Positions 1-6,850 are shown, numbered from the stretch's first letter. The stretch: 11,544 nt of DNA from an archaeon (GCA_021806865.1 JAKAPU010000076.1:1-11544), one strand, 5' to 3'. Notes: a model not told the origin generated them from the letters alone. Numbers and translations are program-made.

Positions 1-62
1 CTCCAGGCAAGTAGTTGGAGAGCAGTGCGCTGGTAACCCGGGTTCAAATCCCGGTCGCCGCA
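1..62 (+). tRNA. 3' part of a tRNA or tRNA-like gene, isotype unresolved
   Basis: A canonical T arm is visible: stem CCGGG (38-42), loop TTCAAAT (43-49), stem CCCGG (50-54). It is followed by a 7-nt 3' acceptor strand TCGCCGC (55-61) and discriminator A62. CCA is not encoded. The matching 5' acceptor strand (GCGGCGA) would lie left of the window. Upstream of the T arm the fold is irregular. The stretch 30-36 (CTGGTAA) reads like a Thr GGT anticodon loop, preceded by GTGCG (25-29), but no complementary 3' stem follows. An alternative perfect 5-bp stem CTCCA (1-5)/TGGAG (16-20) could belong to an intron. The T arm and acceptor strand are secure. The isotype, and whether the gene is intact, intron-containing or decayed, are not. 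Confidence 0.6.
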
Positions 63-166
63 CTCTTGAACAAGATTGGAATGATAATGAAACACACTCC
101 TGGATAACTCAATCTGATCTTCGCAGGATCGATTGGTGGTAACTCTTACAACCATAGAAATCACGT

Positions 167-1345
167 CTATGAACCTTGCAGTACCTCATTGGGAATTGTA
201 AGGAGTACTCCCAGAGCAGTCAATGGAATGATTGCAGTGATCACAAAGATTGTGGAAAGTCCGTATAGCGCTATGACAGGAGCAGCTGCAAGCGGAGCGA
301 TGAATTCTGCGACGCCCGAAGAAGTAGCGAACACATAGCTCGTGTTGACAAGGTTCTCAGACCCACCTCTTTCCAATGCAACGAATGTCATGCTTGGATA
401 CACCAGACCGTGAGGAACTCCGAAGGAGACAAACCCGAGAATGAACAAGTCAAAGTTGGCAGTGGTTCCAATCAAGAAGAGTGAGGCCGCCAAGACGACC
501 AAACTAATGGCGAGAACAGCTCGGAAAGATCGTATGCGCATTCTGCTATACAACCAGCGCAAAAAGGAAGAAACGGCAAAAGTTGCGGTAAACATTGCCA
601 ACGCAGTTGAACTGGATACATCAAAGTGGGCTCTTGCAAAAACCCCTGTATATGTCACAAAAATAGGAAGCAACAATGAATAAAGAAAGTTAACGAAGTA
701 CACGCCCACGAATCCATGACGCTTGAATATTGCCAGAAATTGGGCAAGCGAAGCTCCTATTCGAACAGTCGAGCCCAAGCCTGTGGTTTGAGCTCCAAGA
801 ACCACGCTCGCTACAAGTGTTGCAATTGAAGAAATGCTCAGAATAGAGAAAAGCGTAAAGAATCCGTAAAGGTGGATAAGAGCCGCGCTCAGTAACGGCC
901 CGACAATCAGACCCAGCGAGAGGGCAAGAGAATACATTCCAATTCCGCTATGTCTCCGGTCATCCTCTCCCATGAAGTACATCGATGGAACCAGAAACGC
1001 TTGGAGTACTGCGAGTCCAAATCCACTCAATGCAACAAAGAGTCCGAACACGAGCGGGCTCTTTCCGTACGCAAGACCTGCGAAGGAAAGCGCTGTTATC
1101 AGGAAACCGATTATGGTGGAAAGCCTCGGGCGCTTTATCACTCCCATAGCGACTATCGTCCCGATTGCGTTGGCTATCCAGTAGGCCGCAATGATGTATC
1201 CAACGAAAGAGGCAGGGAAGGAAAATAACTGAACAACGACAAACGGTGCAACAGATTGGACAACTATACTCGAAGTCCTCGTGATGAAGGAAACCAGGAA
1301 TAGTACCCCCATCTCCCGGTTTGGAGAAGTGATCGAAGTAGCCAT
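167..1345 (-). CDS. MFS family 12-TM transporter
   Basis: An integral membrane permease of 392 residues, the usual MFS length. About twelve hydrophobic segments are visible in two halves, with a more polar central link near residues 185-215. The classical MFS motif A between TM2 and TM3 is not recognisable; a short basic loop (KRPRLS) sits there instead, so substrate class cannot be read. I chose ATG at 1343-1345. An upstream TTG at 1349-1351 gives two more residues and overlaps the TGA of the glycosyltransferase gene as TTGA, so either start implies translational coupling. It is the last gene of the minus-strand operon behind the sulfoquinovose synthase and the glycosyltransferase. A role in moving a sugar, lipid or metabolite linked to that pathway is inference only; an unrelated drug or solute exporter is equally possible. 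Confidence 0.85.
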   Translation of the reverse strand: MATSITSPNREMGVLFLVSFITRTSSIVVQSVAPFVVVQLFSFPASFVGYIIAAYWIANAIGTIVAMGVIKRPRLSTIIGFLITALSFAGLAYGKSPLVFGLFVALSGFGLAVLQAFLVPSMYFMGEDDRRHSGIGMYSLALSLGLIVGPLLSAALIHLYGFFTLFSILSISSIATLVASVVLGAQTTGLGSTVRIGASLAQFLAIFKRHGFVGVYFVNFLYSLLLPIFVTYTGVFARAHFDVSSSTALAMFTATFAVSSFLRWLYSRMRIRSFRAVLAISLVVLAASLFLIGTTANFDLFILGFVSFGVPHGLVYPSMTFVALERGGSENLVNTSYVFATSSGVAEFIAPLAAAPVIALYGLSTIFVITAIIPLTALGVLLTIPNEVLQGS

Positions 1346-1347
1346 TT

Positions 1348-2451
1348 TCAATCCAGCGAATTCAAATAAGTCTCCAGAAGTCGCAGAGAAATCTCGTCTG
1401 GTGAGTATTTCTCCTGAACCGATTGTGCAGCACGTGTTCCCATCTCCTTTCTGGTCTTTTCTTCCACCAGTTTCTCTGTGCTGGACACAAAAGCCTGTAG
1501 ATCTAATGGGTCATTTAGAAATCCCGTTATCCTGTCTCGAACGATTTCAGGTATTGCTGAGATCTTGCTGGATACTACAGGAATCCCTCTGCTCAGCACC
1601 TCGACCAGACTCATCCCAAAGGCTTCGGCCCTGCACGGAAGCAAAAAGATGTCGGCAACTGGAAAGATCTCCGAAAGGAGTACGTGCTGAGAAACGCTTT
1701 CGAAATACGTGATTTGCTTGTCTTGTACAATTTGTTTCAAGGCTATCGGATCACGAATCTTGCCGATGTAGATCAAATGTATGTTTTCGAACTCTTTTCG
1801 AAGTTCGCGAAAAACGCTTAGGGCCGTATCTCCTCCCTTTCTCTTGTAGTCGCGCCCCAAGAACAAGATGTTCACGTTGTCGTGCCTTTTGCGATCATGG
1901 ATCATAGGAAACGGAGGTGGTATGACTCTGATTTTGGATCTGTCTACGCCGTCTTCGGCATAGCCCTTCTTGGCCCACTCTGACCACACGACTACGGATT
2001 TGCACATGCGTGAATTGATTAGTGCAGAGGCAAGCTCGACTATCCTCCTCTGGGGGAAACCGTTCAGTTTCACGTAGCCAGAAAGCAACTGGCTCAGCGA
2101 CTGGTCGTTTTCATGTATCCACGGCACTCTGTATCTGTGCAAAGACCAGTAAAACGAGTGGACAAGTGAGTACGCCTTTTCGCCTAGCGGGAAAACTGCT
2201 TCTGCGAACAACCTAGCCACGCTGAGAGGCGTTGTCAAAGGCTTCATGCTATAATAGCCAAGGTAAGAAGGATAGCCAAGACGTTCCATCCTGAGGTCGT
2301 AGCTCACGCCTTTTGGAGGGTTGTGGAACCTCAGAGCAACGCCGCTCCGCAGATTTCGAGTGAGTGGATCGGTGCCACCAGCCAGCAAACATCGAATCTT
2401 GACACTGCTGATTTCATGCTCAGAAGGAGAATCAGTAGTAGGGCTGCCCAA
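1348..2451 (-). CDS. GT4-family glycosyltransferase
   Basis: A retaining, GT-B fold glycosyltransferase of 367 residues, expected to act in the cytoplasm or at the inner membrane face. The C-terminal nucleotide-sugar domain has the family marks: a first strand NILFLGRDYKRKGG (194-207) and the EX7E motif formed by E276 and E284 within EAFGMSLVEVLSRG, followed by PVVSS and PEIV. The N-terminal acceptor domain starts IRCLLAGG near residue 19 and contains HSFYWSLHRYRVPWIHEND (98-116). The start is forced to TTG at 2449-2451: the in-frame TAG that ends the upstream gene lies 13 codons earlier with no other start between, and a purine-rich GGGGAAG precedes the TTG. It lies 39 bp behind the UDP-sulfoquinovose synthase gene and overlaps the MFS gene. 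Use of UDP-sulfoquinovose as donor is an inference from this context; SQD2/SqdX enzymes are also GT4. Confidence 0.85.
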   Translation of the reverse strand: MGSPTTDSPSEHEISSVKIRCLLAGGTDPLTRNLRSGVALRFHNPPKGVSYDLRMERLGYPSYLGYYSMKPLTTPLSVARLFAEAVFPLGEKAYSLVHSFYWSLHRYRVPWIHENDQSLSQLLSGYVKLNGFPQRRIVELASALINSRMCKSVVVWSEWAKKGYAEDGVDRSKIRVIPPPFPMIHDRKRHDNVNILFLGRDYKRKGGDTALSVFRELRKEFENIHLIYIGKIRDPIALKQIVQDKQITYFESVSQHVLLSEIFPVADIFLLPCRAEAFGMSLVEVLSRGIPVVSSKISAIPEIVRDRITGFLNDPLDLQAFVSSTEKLVEEKTRKEMGTRAAQSVQEKYSPDEISLRLLETYLNSLD

Positions 2452-2490
2452 GTTGCTTCCCCTTGAACGGCAGGCCCAATAATGTTTGAT

Positions 2491-3849
2491 CTACGATACT
2501 TCTTCGAGCGCGCCCATTTGGCGCTTCGGACTATCGCGATTTGGAATTGCCGTCAGAACAGGTTTCTCCGGTTGATGCCTGTACTTTGCATGTGTTCCCT
2601 TCACGCGCATTAGTTCTCGTGGAATCCTGAAATTAGGCACTGCGTAGACCTTCCCAGATTTCCAGTACACAGAAGGATAGAGGAGCTCCTTCCGATTCAC
2701 GGCGCGCTGTCTATACCTCAAAACTGTTTCGAATATCTCAGCCAGCACTTCTTCCATTGATTTTCTTTGCTTGAAGCCAAGAGACGGGAGGATCTTGTGC
2801 TCCACTCCATAATGATGCTCTTCCTTCTCCATCCTTGGATTCTCTATCCACTCCAGTTCAGAGTGTATTCCAAAGTCTCTTCCAACTTCCCTGACTTTCT
2901 CGGCAAGCTCCAAGGTGTCGAAAGTCTCATCGAGCTGGTTTACCACACGATACTCTCCCTTGCTAGGCGGATTTTCCAGGAGCAAAGTGAGGCAGTTGAT
3001 GCTGTCGTAGAGAGATAGGAAACCGCGCCTCTGTTTTCCACGGCCGTAGATGAGCAGCTTGTTTGAGACGACTGATTGCACCACGTATTTGTTGACAAGA
3101 GTGCCCCAAATCGAATCGAAATCTAACCTTGTAGCTAGAATGGGATCTAATGTCTCTTCGATTCTAGTTCCAAACACTATGCCTTGCATAATGTCGGTGG
3201 CTGTGAGGTCGAATACTTTGCTAGCCAATTTTACGTTATGCGTATCAAAGATTTTGCTCAAGTGGTACCAACTCTGTCCGGCACGCGGGAACATCATCTT
3301 GGCTCTTCTTCCATTCCGCTCGACTTCGAAATCGCCTTCTGAGATATCTACCTCAGGAGTGCCATATTCACCCATGCTTCCCATCTTCAAGAGGTGGGCT
3401 TCTGGCGCGTGTCTAGCCATAGAGTAAATGATGTTCATGTTCGTGGTAATGTTGTTAAGCTGAGTGTAAATCGCGTGCTCTTGGTCAATCATACTGAATG
3501 GTGCCGATCTTTGTTGAGCAAGATGGACGACACTTTCGGGAAGATATTTTGAAAATATCCGATCTACGGACTCTGGATTTCTCAGATCCGCTTTTACAAA
3601 CTCGATATTATCCTTGCCGCTAACCTCCCGATATCTTGCTATCCTTTGTTCCATGGTCCGTATAGGAACGAGGGAAAACGACCCTACTGATTTCACTAGT
3701 TTTCTCGTAGAGAGGTTGTCTACCAGGATGACCTTCCTGTTGGGATGACGAGCTCCTAGATGTATCGCGAGAGGCCATCCGATGTAACCATCTGCTCCGA
3801 AGATTATGATGCTCTTGGACAAGGTATTTGCAGCTGGAGGGGCGCTCAT
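2491..3849 (-). CDS. agl3: UDP-sulfoquinovose synthase (SQD1/Agl3 family)
   Basis: An extended-SDR, NAD-dependent enzyme. The family converts UDP-glucose plus sulfite to UDP-sulfoquinovose, the donor for plant and cyanobacterial sulfolipid and for the Sulfolobus N-glycan. The NAD-binding glycine motif GADGYIGW is at 18-25 and D44 follows at the end of the second strand. The family block GSMGEYGTP (157-165) and the YHLSK motif (Y195, K199) are present with the 37-residue spacing seen in plant SQD1, plus MQGIVFGTR downstream. The residue at the catalytic Thr position is Ser158. At 452 residues it is longer than the roughly 390-400 usual, owing to a basic C-terminal tail. ATG 3847-3849 is annotated, but the TATA-like box ends only about 10 bp upstream; TTG at codon 10 would place the glycine motif almost at the N-terminus, as in relatives. 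First gene of the operon. Confidence 0.88.
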   Translation of the reverse strand: MSAPPAANTLSKSIIIFGADGYIGWPLAIHLGARHPNRKVILVDNLSTRKLVKSVGSFSLVPIRTMEQRIARYREVSGKDNIEFVKADLRNPESVDRIFSKYLPESVVHLAQQRSAPFSMIDQEHAIYTQLNNITTNMNIIYSMARHAPEAHLLKMGSMGEYGTPEVDISEGDFEVERNGRRAKMMFPRAGQSWYHLSKIFDTHNVKLASKVFDLTATDIMQGIVFGTRIEETLDPILATRLDFDSIWGTLVNKYVVQSVVSNKLLIYGRGKQRRGFLSLYDSINCLTLLLENPPSKGEYRVVNQLDETFDTLELAEKVREVGRDFGIHSELEWIENPRMEKEEHHYGVEHKILPSLGFKQRKSMEEVLAEIFETVLRYRQRAVNRKELLYPSVYWKSGKVYAVPNFRIPRELMRVKGTHAKYRHQPEKPVLTAIPNRDSPKRQMGALEEVS

Positions 3850-3857
3850 GCCGCAAG

Positions 3858-3867
3858 CTTATTTATA
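3858..3867. promoter_or_regulatory. TATA-like box in the divergent promoter region
   Basis: Read on the plus strand it is CTTATTTATA; on the minus strand it is TATAAATAAG. It is the only strong A/T box in the 98-bp gap between the divergent sulfoquinovose synthase and 7-TM genes. Read plus, a transcript would begin about 26 bp on, near 3890, giving the 7-TM gene a leader of about 58 nt. Read minus, the transcript would begin near 3837, inside the annotated start of the synthase gene, which argues for a downstream TTG start or a different promoter. Orientation and use are inferred. Confidence 0.45.
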
Positions 3868-3947
3868 CCTCGAGGACATCGCGTATGCACGCAGCGTCCA
3901 TTACATTGAAGTCAGCAGCACGCTTGCAAAGCCAAGAATAGAAGAAA

Positions 3948-4640
3948 ATGCCTTTCCCCTTTCTTGTCCTAAACATTGCCTTTGACGTGATGAGCGGTAT
4001 AGTCGCGTTGCTTGTGAGCTACTACGCCTTCCACTACAACAAGCTGATAGAAAATCAGACGCTGAAATTCATAAGCCTTGGGTTCATGCTTTTGGGGGTT
4101 GGACTTCTTGCGGAATCCTCGATAGAGTCTCTTGTGGTGTATGGAATAGGGGATATCTTCACTGAGCGGATTTTGGCTTTGGGCACGACGGCGATATACA
4201 GTTTCCTTGAGGTCACGGCATATTTTGTGTTCGCGCTGGGTTACGTTCGCGCGGCCTTCACTTCACAGACCAGCGAGACTGCTCCCATCGGGACTCTGGC
4301 AGCTTCGCTGTTGCTTTTTGCAGTCACTCCCGGAGCCACGAGGCTTCACGACCTGTTCATAATGACACGTGAAGTGTCACTGATTACCACGGTTCTCTCT
4401 CTCGTATTCCTCTCGATGGTTGTTTTTCAGGGAACGCTCGTCTATGCCCAGAGCCGAAACAAACTCGCACTCATGGTGTTGGTCAGCTTCGGACTGATTC
4501 TATTGTCAAACGGTCTGGCTTTTGGTTGGAGCATTTTTTCAATTGTGTACTGGTATCTGTTATCGACCGCAGTCCAGTTTACAGGATTCCTTTCGCTACT
4601 TCTGTTCATTCTGTGGAGAGGGCGAATTGGTTCAGCCTGA
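3948..4640 (+). CDS. 7-TM membrane protein of unknown function
   Basis: I do not recognise a named family. The 230-residue protein is almost wholly membrane-embedded, with about seven hydrophobic segments near residues 5-27, 39-60, 78-103, 114-132, 143-168, 172-196 and 199-225. The N-terminus is short and uncharged, and the C-terminal tail WRGRIGSA is basic. By the positive-inside rule this suggests an outside N-terminus and cytoplasmic C-terminus. A GDI..ER segment lies between TM2 and TM3. No catalytic or metal motif is evident. The ATG at 3948 follows an A-rich stretch (GAAGAAA). Its 3' end overlaps the start of the winged-helix gene by 14 bp, so the two are very likely co-translated. That makes a membrane sensor or partner for the regulator a reasonable but untested idea. 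Confidence 0.8.
   Translation: MPFPFLVLNIAFDVMSGIVALLVSYYAFHYNKLIENQTLKFISLGFMLLGVGLLAESSIESLVVYGIGDIFTERILALGTTAIYSFLEVTAYFVFALGYVRAAFTSQTSETAPIGTLAASLLLFAVTPGATRLHDLFIMTREVSLITTVLSLVFLSMVVFQGTLVYAQSRNKLALMVLVSFGLILLSNGLAFGWSIFSIVYWYLLSTAVQFTGFLSLLLFILWRGRIGSA
4615..4618 (+). promoter_or_regulatory. Shine-Dalgarno GGAG deciding the winged-helix start
   Basis: GGAG lies 8 nt before TTG 4627-4629 and inside the 3' end of the 7-TM gene. It supports a TTG start that keeps the complete first helix of the winged-helix domain, rather than the later ATG at 4670. Confidence 0.6.
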
Positions 4641-4914
4641 AAAGCCGCGTAGCAAGATTCGGATCTACATGGACATTCTGCGCGCCGTCCAGGAGGATGG
4701 CGGAAAGGCAAAACCTACGCACATACTGCAGAAGGCAAATCTCTCTCATGAAAGGTTGACAAAGTATCTTGGGGAGCTGGTCGAGAGGAATCTAGTAGGC
4801 GAAAACCAAGACAATGGGAACCGTTACTACTCGCTGACAGAAACTGGTGTGAAATTTCTCGACGAGCTTCTGAAGGCCGAGAAGTTTGTGGGCGGCTTTG
4901 GGCTTTCATTCTGA
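4627..4914 (+). CDS. Small winged-helix DNA-binding protein (HTH_45-like)
   Basis: A 95-residue protein that is essentially one winged-helix domain, probably a transcriptional regulator. A first helix (about 9-22, SKIRIYMDILRAVQ) is followed by THILQKANLSHERLTKYLGE (31-50), the helix-turn-recognition helix. A wing follows around 56-70 (LVGENQDNGNRYYSLTE), then a C-terminal helix (72-86) that may dimerise. The pattern 'PTHILQKANLS...LTKYL..L...LV' is typical of the small archaeal HTH_45 family. The start is TTG at 4627-4629, chosen for the GGAG 8 nt upstream and the full domain; the open frame continues upstream in the overlapping gene. It is translationally coupled to the 7-TM gene, so the two probably work together. 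Target DNA is unknown; the long gap downstream is one possible place for autoregulation. Confidence 0.8.
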   Translation: MVQPEKPRSKIRIYMDILRAVQEDGGKAKPTHILQKANLSHERLTKYLGELVERNLVGENQDNGNRYYSLTETGVKFLDELLKAEKFVGGFGLSF

Positions 4915-5162
4915 AGTGTTCAATTTGTAACTCGTGCGGATTTAATGTTGGTCCACGGCACAATAACCGAATGCATAGAGCTCTTCCGAGAACGAAAGGA
5001 AAATAGAACTCAACCAGTTAAGTCCACCATGAAGACTTCGTAACATCACTGCTATTGTTTGAAGGGGGTGTATTCCGATCTGGACAACGGATTCACCTTC
5101 TAGTTCGGCAGTTTGTCGAACGACATCTGCTTTCATTCGGGATGGACTGATGGACACAGTCT

Positions 5163-5181
5163 ACCCCCTCCCCCAGGGGGT
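5163..5181 (+). repeat. C-tract/G-tract hairpin
   Basis: ACCCCC (5163-5168) can pair with GGGGGT (5176-5181) around a 7-nt loop; a second C5 run in the loop offers the alternative pairing CCCCC-A-GGGGG. It lies about 250 bp after the winged-helix stop. No T tract follows directly, so a terminator role is uncertain. Confidence 0.45.
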
Positions 5182-5200
5182 CCCCTTCTCTTGTTAGATA

Positions 5201-5254
5201 TTCTCGTTGATCGTCGAGAAGCTAAGTGGGACGCAATGCTGTCCTCAAAATTAG
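5201..5254 (+). repeat. Two adjacent hairpins in the gene-poor gap
   Basis: Hairpin one is TTCTCG (5201-5206)/CGAGAA (5215-5220) with an 8-nt loop. Hairpin two starts 2 nt later: an outer stem CTAA (5222-5225)/TTAG (5251-5254) encloses TGGGAC (5227-5232) pairing with GTCC-CA (5241-5247, one T bulged) around loop GCAATGCT. Together with the C-tract hairpin they make about 90 nt of potential structure. Short stems of this size can occur by chance. Confidence 0.3.
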
Positions 5255-5565
5255 AGTAGCTTTCTTCTGGAAGCAACAAAGGAAATGATACCTAACGTAA
5301 CGAACTTTCGGTTTACCGCTCGAATAATCTGTTAACCTGTGATGATTAGGTGTCGTGGTCTTCCTAGAGTATAACTCCAAAATTGACTGGGCTTCCACCA
5401 AGATGATTTGGAATCAGAATGATTCCTGATGTCTCTGTAATGTACCAGCTCGTGAAGTTCGGATCGCGGCTTCTCTCATACTTGTACTGGAAAAAACGTA
5501 CAGCTTGTTTGTATGCACATAGGCGACACAAAGATGTTAAACCAGCGTCTCGCAGGTTGTTGTTC

Positions 5566-6762
5566 ATGAAGCATCGGAAGAGTTACTCTGCTATTTCCAG
5601 CGCGCTAGTCTTGATCGTCATCGTGTTGCTTGCAGCGATCGTGTTGGCCTCTTTCGTTCTTTCTGGAAACAGCACTCAGACCGTTACAAGTATTACAACA
5701 GTGTCCGTCGCAGGACAAACGACTACTCAGACTGTGTACATTCCGAATTCTTCAGCCGTATCACTTTCTGGGCTAAACACAGTGCAAATCTACAACTCGA
5801 CCCGACCAGGAATTGTAACTGTTCAGGGCGCGCAAAATCAGAGCACGGTTTTTGGAGTACAACCTGTCTCCGTCTTGGGTTCTGGTTTTGTCGTCCAGTA
5901 TCATAACTCTGACTACATTGTAACGAACTATCACGTTGCAGGTGTTACGAGCAATCTGACGATTACTTTTTCGGATGGCGATTCGTACGCCGCTTCGCTG
6001 GTTGGCTCTGATCCTTACGTTGACCTGGCAGTTCTTTCGGTTCAAGGAGCAGCTGCATCCGAGTATCATCCACTGCAAGTGATTCCTTCTTCCATTCTGC
6101 CTGTCGGGGCTCCAGTTGCTGTCATTGGAAACCCATTCGGCCTTTCCGGCTCGATGACATTTGGAATCGTGAGTGCATTAGGGCGCACTCTTCAAGATCC
6201 TACGGCGGGAAACTTTTCTATTGCTGATGTGATACAATTCAGTGCGCCGATAAATCCCGGAAATTCCGGCGGCCCGCTGCTTGATTCAAACGGGAATGTA
6301 GTCGGCATCACGACAGCAGTGGTCAGCGGCTCTCAAGGAGTAGGTTTTGCAATACCTTCTGACACGATAATCAGAGAACTGCCTTCTCTGATCGCTACCG
6401 GTACCTACACTCAACATTCGTATCTTGGGATTCAAGGAACCGACATGAGCTTCCAACTTGCGAAGGCTATGGGAACCAATTACACTTACGGTGTTCTGGT
6501 TGCTTCCACGTTGGCGGGAGGCCCGGCTGCGAAGGCGGGTCTGAGAGGCGGCAACACCGCAGTCACGATAAATGGTCAGCAGTACTTGGTTGGAGGAGAC
6601 ATCATTGTGTCAATCAACGACACGCGAATAGTGGATAATGATGCGTTGGCTGCATACCTGCAAGAATACACCACGCCCGGGCAGACAATCGTGCTTGGAA
6701 TGATAAGATCTGGTGGTCATATGACATTGCAAGTTACTTTGGGAGCACGGCCGCCTCCTTGA
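5566..6762 (+). CDS. htrA: HtrA/DegP-family serine protease with one PDZ domain, membrane-anchored
   Basis: An extracytoplasmic S1C protease/chaperone of 398 residues that would degrade damaged surface proteins. Residues 1-33 hold a basic start (MKHRKSYS) and one hydrophobic segment (about 9-33), then a Thr/Ser-rich linker (36-70). The trypsin-like domain has the full triad: H123 in TNYHVAG, D153 in YVDLAVL and S234 in NPGNSGGPL. A single PDZ domain follows from about residue 285, including YLGIQG and AGLRGG. The open frame extends upstream to 5419, but that part lacks signal-peptide character, so ATG 5566 is used; its ribosome site (AGGTTG) is weak. The N-terminus resembles archaeal pilin-type (class III) signal peptides as much as an ordinary anchor. 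The gene stands alone, between the gene-poor gap and the ferredoxin. Confidence 0.9.
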   Translation: MKHRKSYSAISSALVLIVIVLLAAIVLASFVLSGNSTQTVTSITTVSVAGQTTTQTVYIPNSSAVSLSGLNTVQIYNSTRPGIVTVQGAQNQSTVFGVQPVSVLGSGFVVQYHNSDYIVTNYHVAGVTSNLTITFSDGDSYAASLVGSDPYVDLAVLSVQGAAASEYHPLQVIPSSILPVGAPVAVIGNPFGLSGSMTFGIVSALGRTLQDPTAGNFSIADVIQFSAPINPGNSGGPLLDSNGNVVGITTAVVSGSQGVGFAIPSDTIIRELPSLIATGTYTQHSYLGIQGTDMSFQLAKAMGTNYTYGVLVASTLAGGPAAKAGLRGGNTAVTINGQQYLVGGDIIVSINDTRIVDNDALAAYLQEYTTPGQTIVLGMIRSGGHMTLQVTLGARPPP

Positions 6763-6807
6763 TCAAGACGTGGCAGAACATTATCGCCCCGCCGCAAGGC
6801 AGTCAAA

Positions 6808-6819
6808 AATTATTTAATA
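6808..6819 (+). promoter_or_regulatory. TATA-like box of the ferredoxin gene
   Basis: The stretch AATTATTTAATA lies in the 70-bp gap after the protease gene. Its centre is about 37 bp upstream of ATG 6851, so a transcript starting about 26 bp downstream of it (near 6840) would carry a leader of roughly 10 nt. The alternative GTG 6836 would sit at or before that transcript start. Confidence 0.5.
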
Positions 6820-6850
6820 CGGCGCATTTGGAGAAGTGTCGGTAAGACTT

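Larger units (their letters stand above)
4915..5565. other. Gene-poor 650-bp intergenic region
   Basis: No convincing coding sequence on either strand. Open frames here (minus strand 4942-5157 and 5364-5567) lack a recognisable family, a good ribosome site or clear coding character. What can be seen is a C-tract hairpin at 5163-5181, a 6-bp hairpin at 5201-5220 and an interrupted hairpin at 5222-5254. No direct repeats or mobile-element ends were evident. It could hold the protease gene's promoter and leader, an unannotated non-coding RNA, or a decayed gene. Confidence 0.6.

Noticed and set aside
64..75. TCTTG-AA-CAAGA inverted repeat directly after the tRNA end
   Set aside because: A 5-bp stem with a 2-nt loop is not a stable hairpin and no T tract follows, so it is not called a terminator.
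1281..1712. 143-codon plus-strand open frame opposite the MFS/glycosyltransferase junction
   Set aside because: It is antisense to two well-supported genes, and its translation has no recognisable family.
2449..2493. Possible readthrough fusion of the synthase and glycosyltransferase, which share a reading frame across one TAG and 13 sense codons
   Set aside because: The TTG start has a purine-rich ribosome site, the two proteins are separate in known pathways, and nothing suggests TAG recoding; other genes here also end with TAG.
4942..5157. 71-codon minus-strand open frame in the gap after the winged-helix gene
   Set aside because: It needs a GTG start without a ribosome site, shows no recognisable domain, and lies in a region of mixed composition; an internal ATG version is shorter still. 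Kept only as a weak possibility.
5419..5565. 49-residue N-terminal extension of the protease in the same frame
   Set aside because: It would bury the basic/hydrophobic signal segment behind a charged, non-signal-like stretch; ATG 5566 gives a normal secreted protease.
5364..5567. 67-codon minus-strand open frame overlapping the protease gene's upstream region
   Set aside because: It has no family likeness and no ribosome site, and a gene ending divergent to the protease promoter would leave no room for that promoter.
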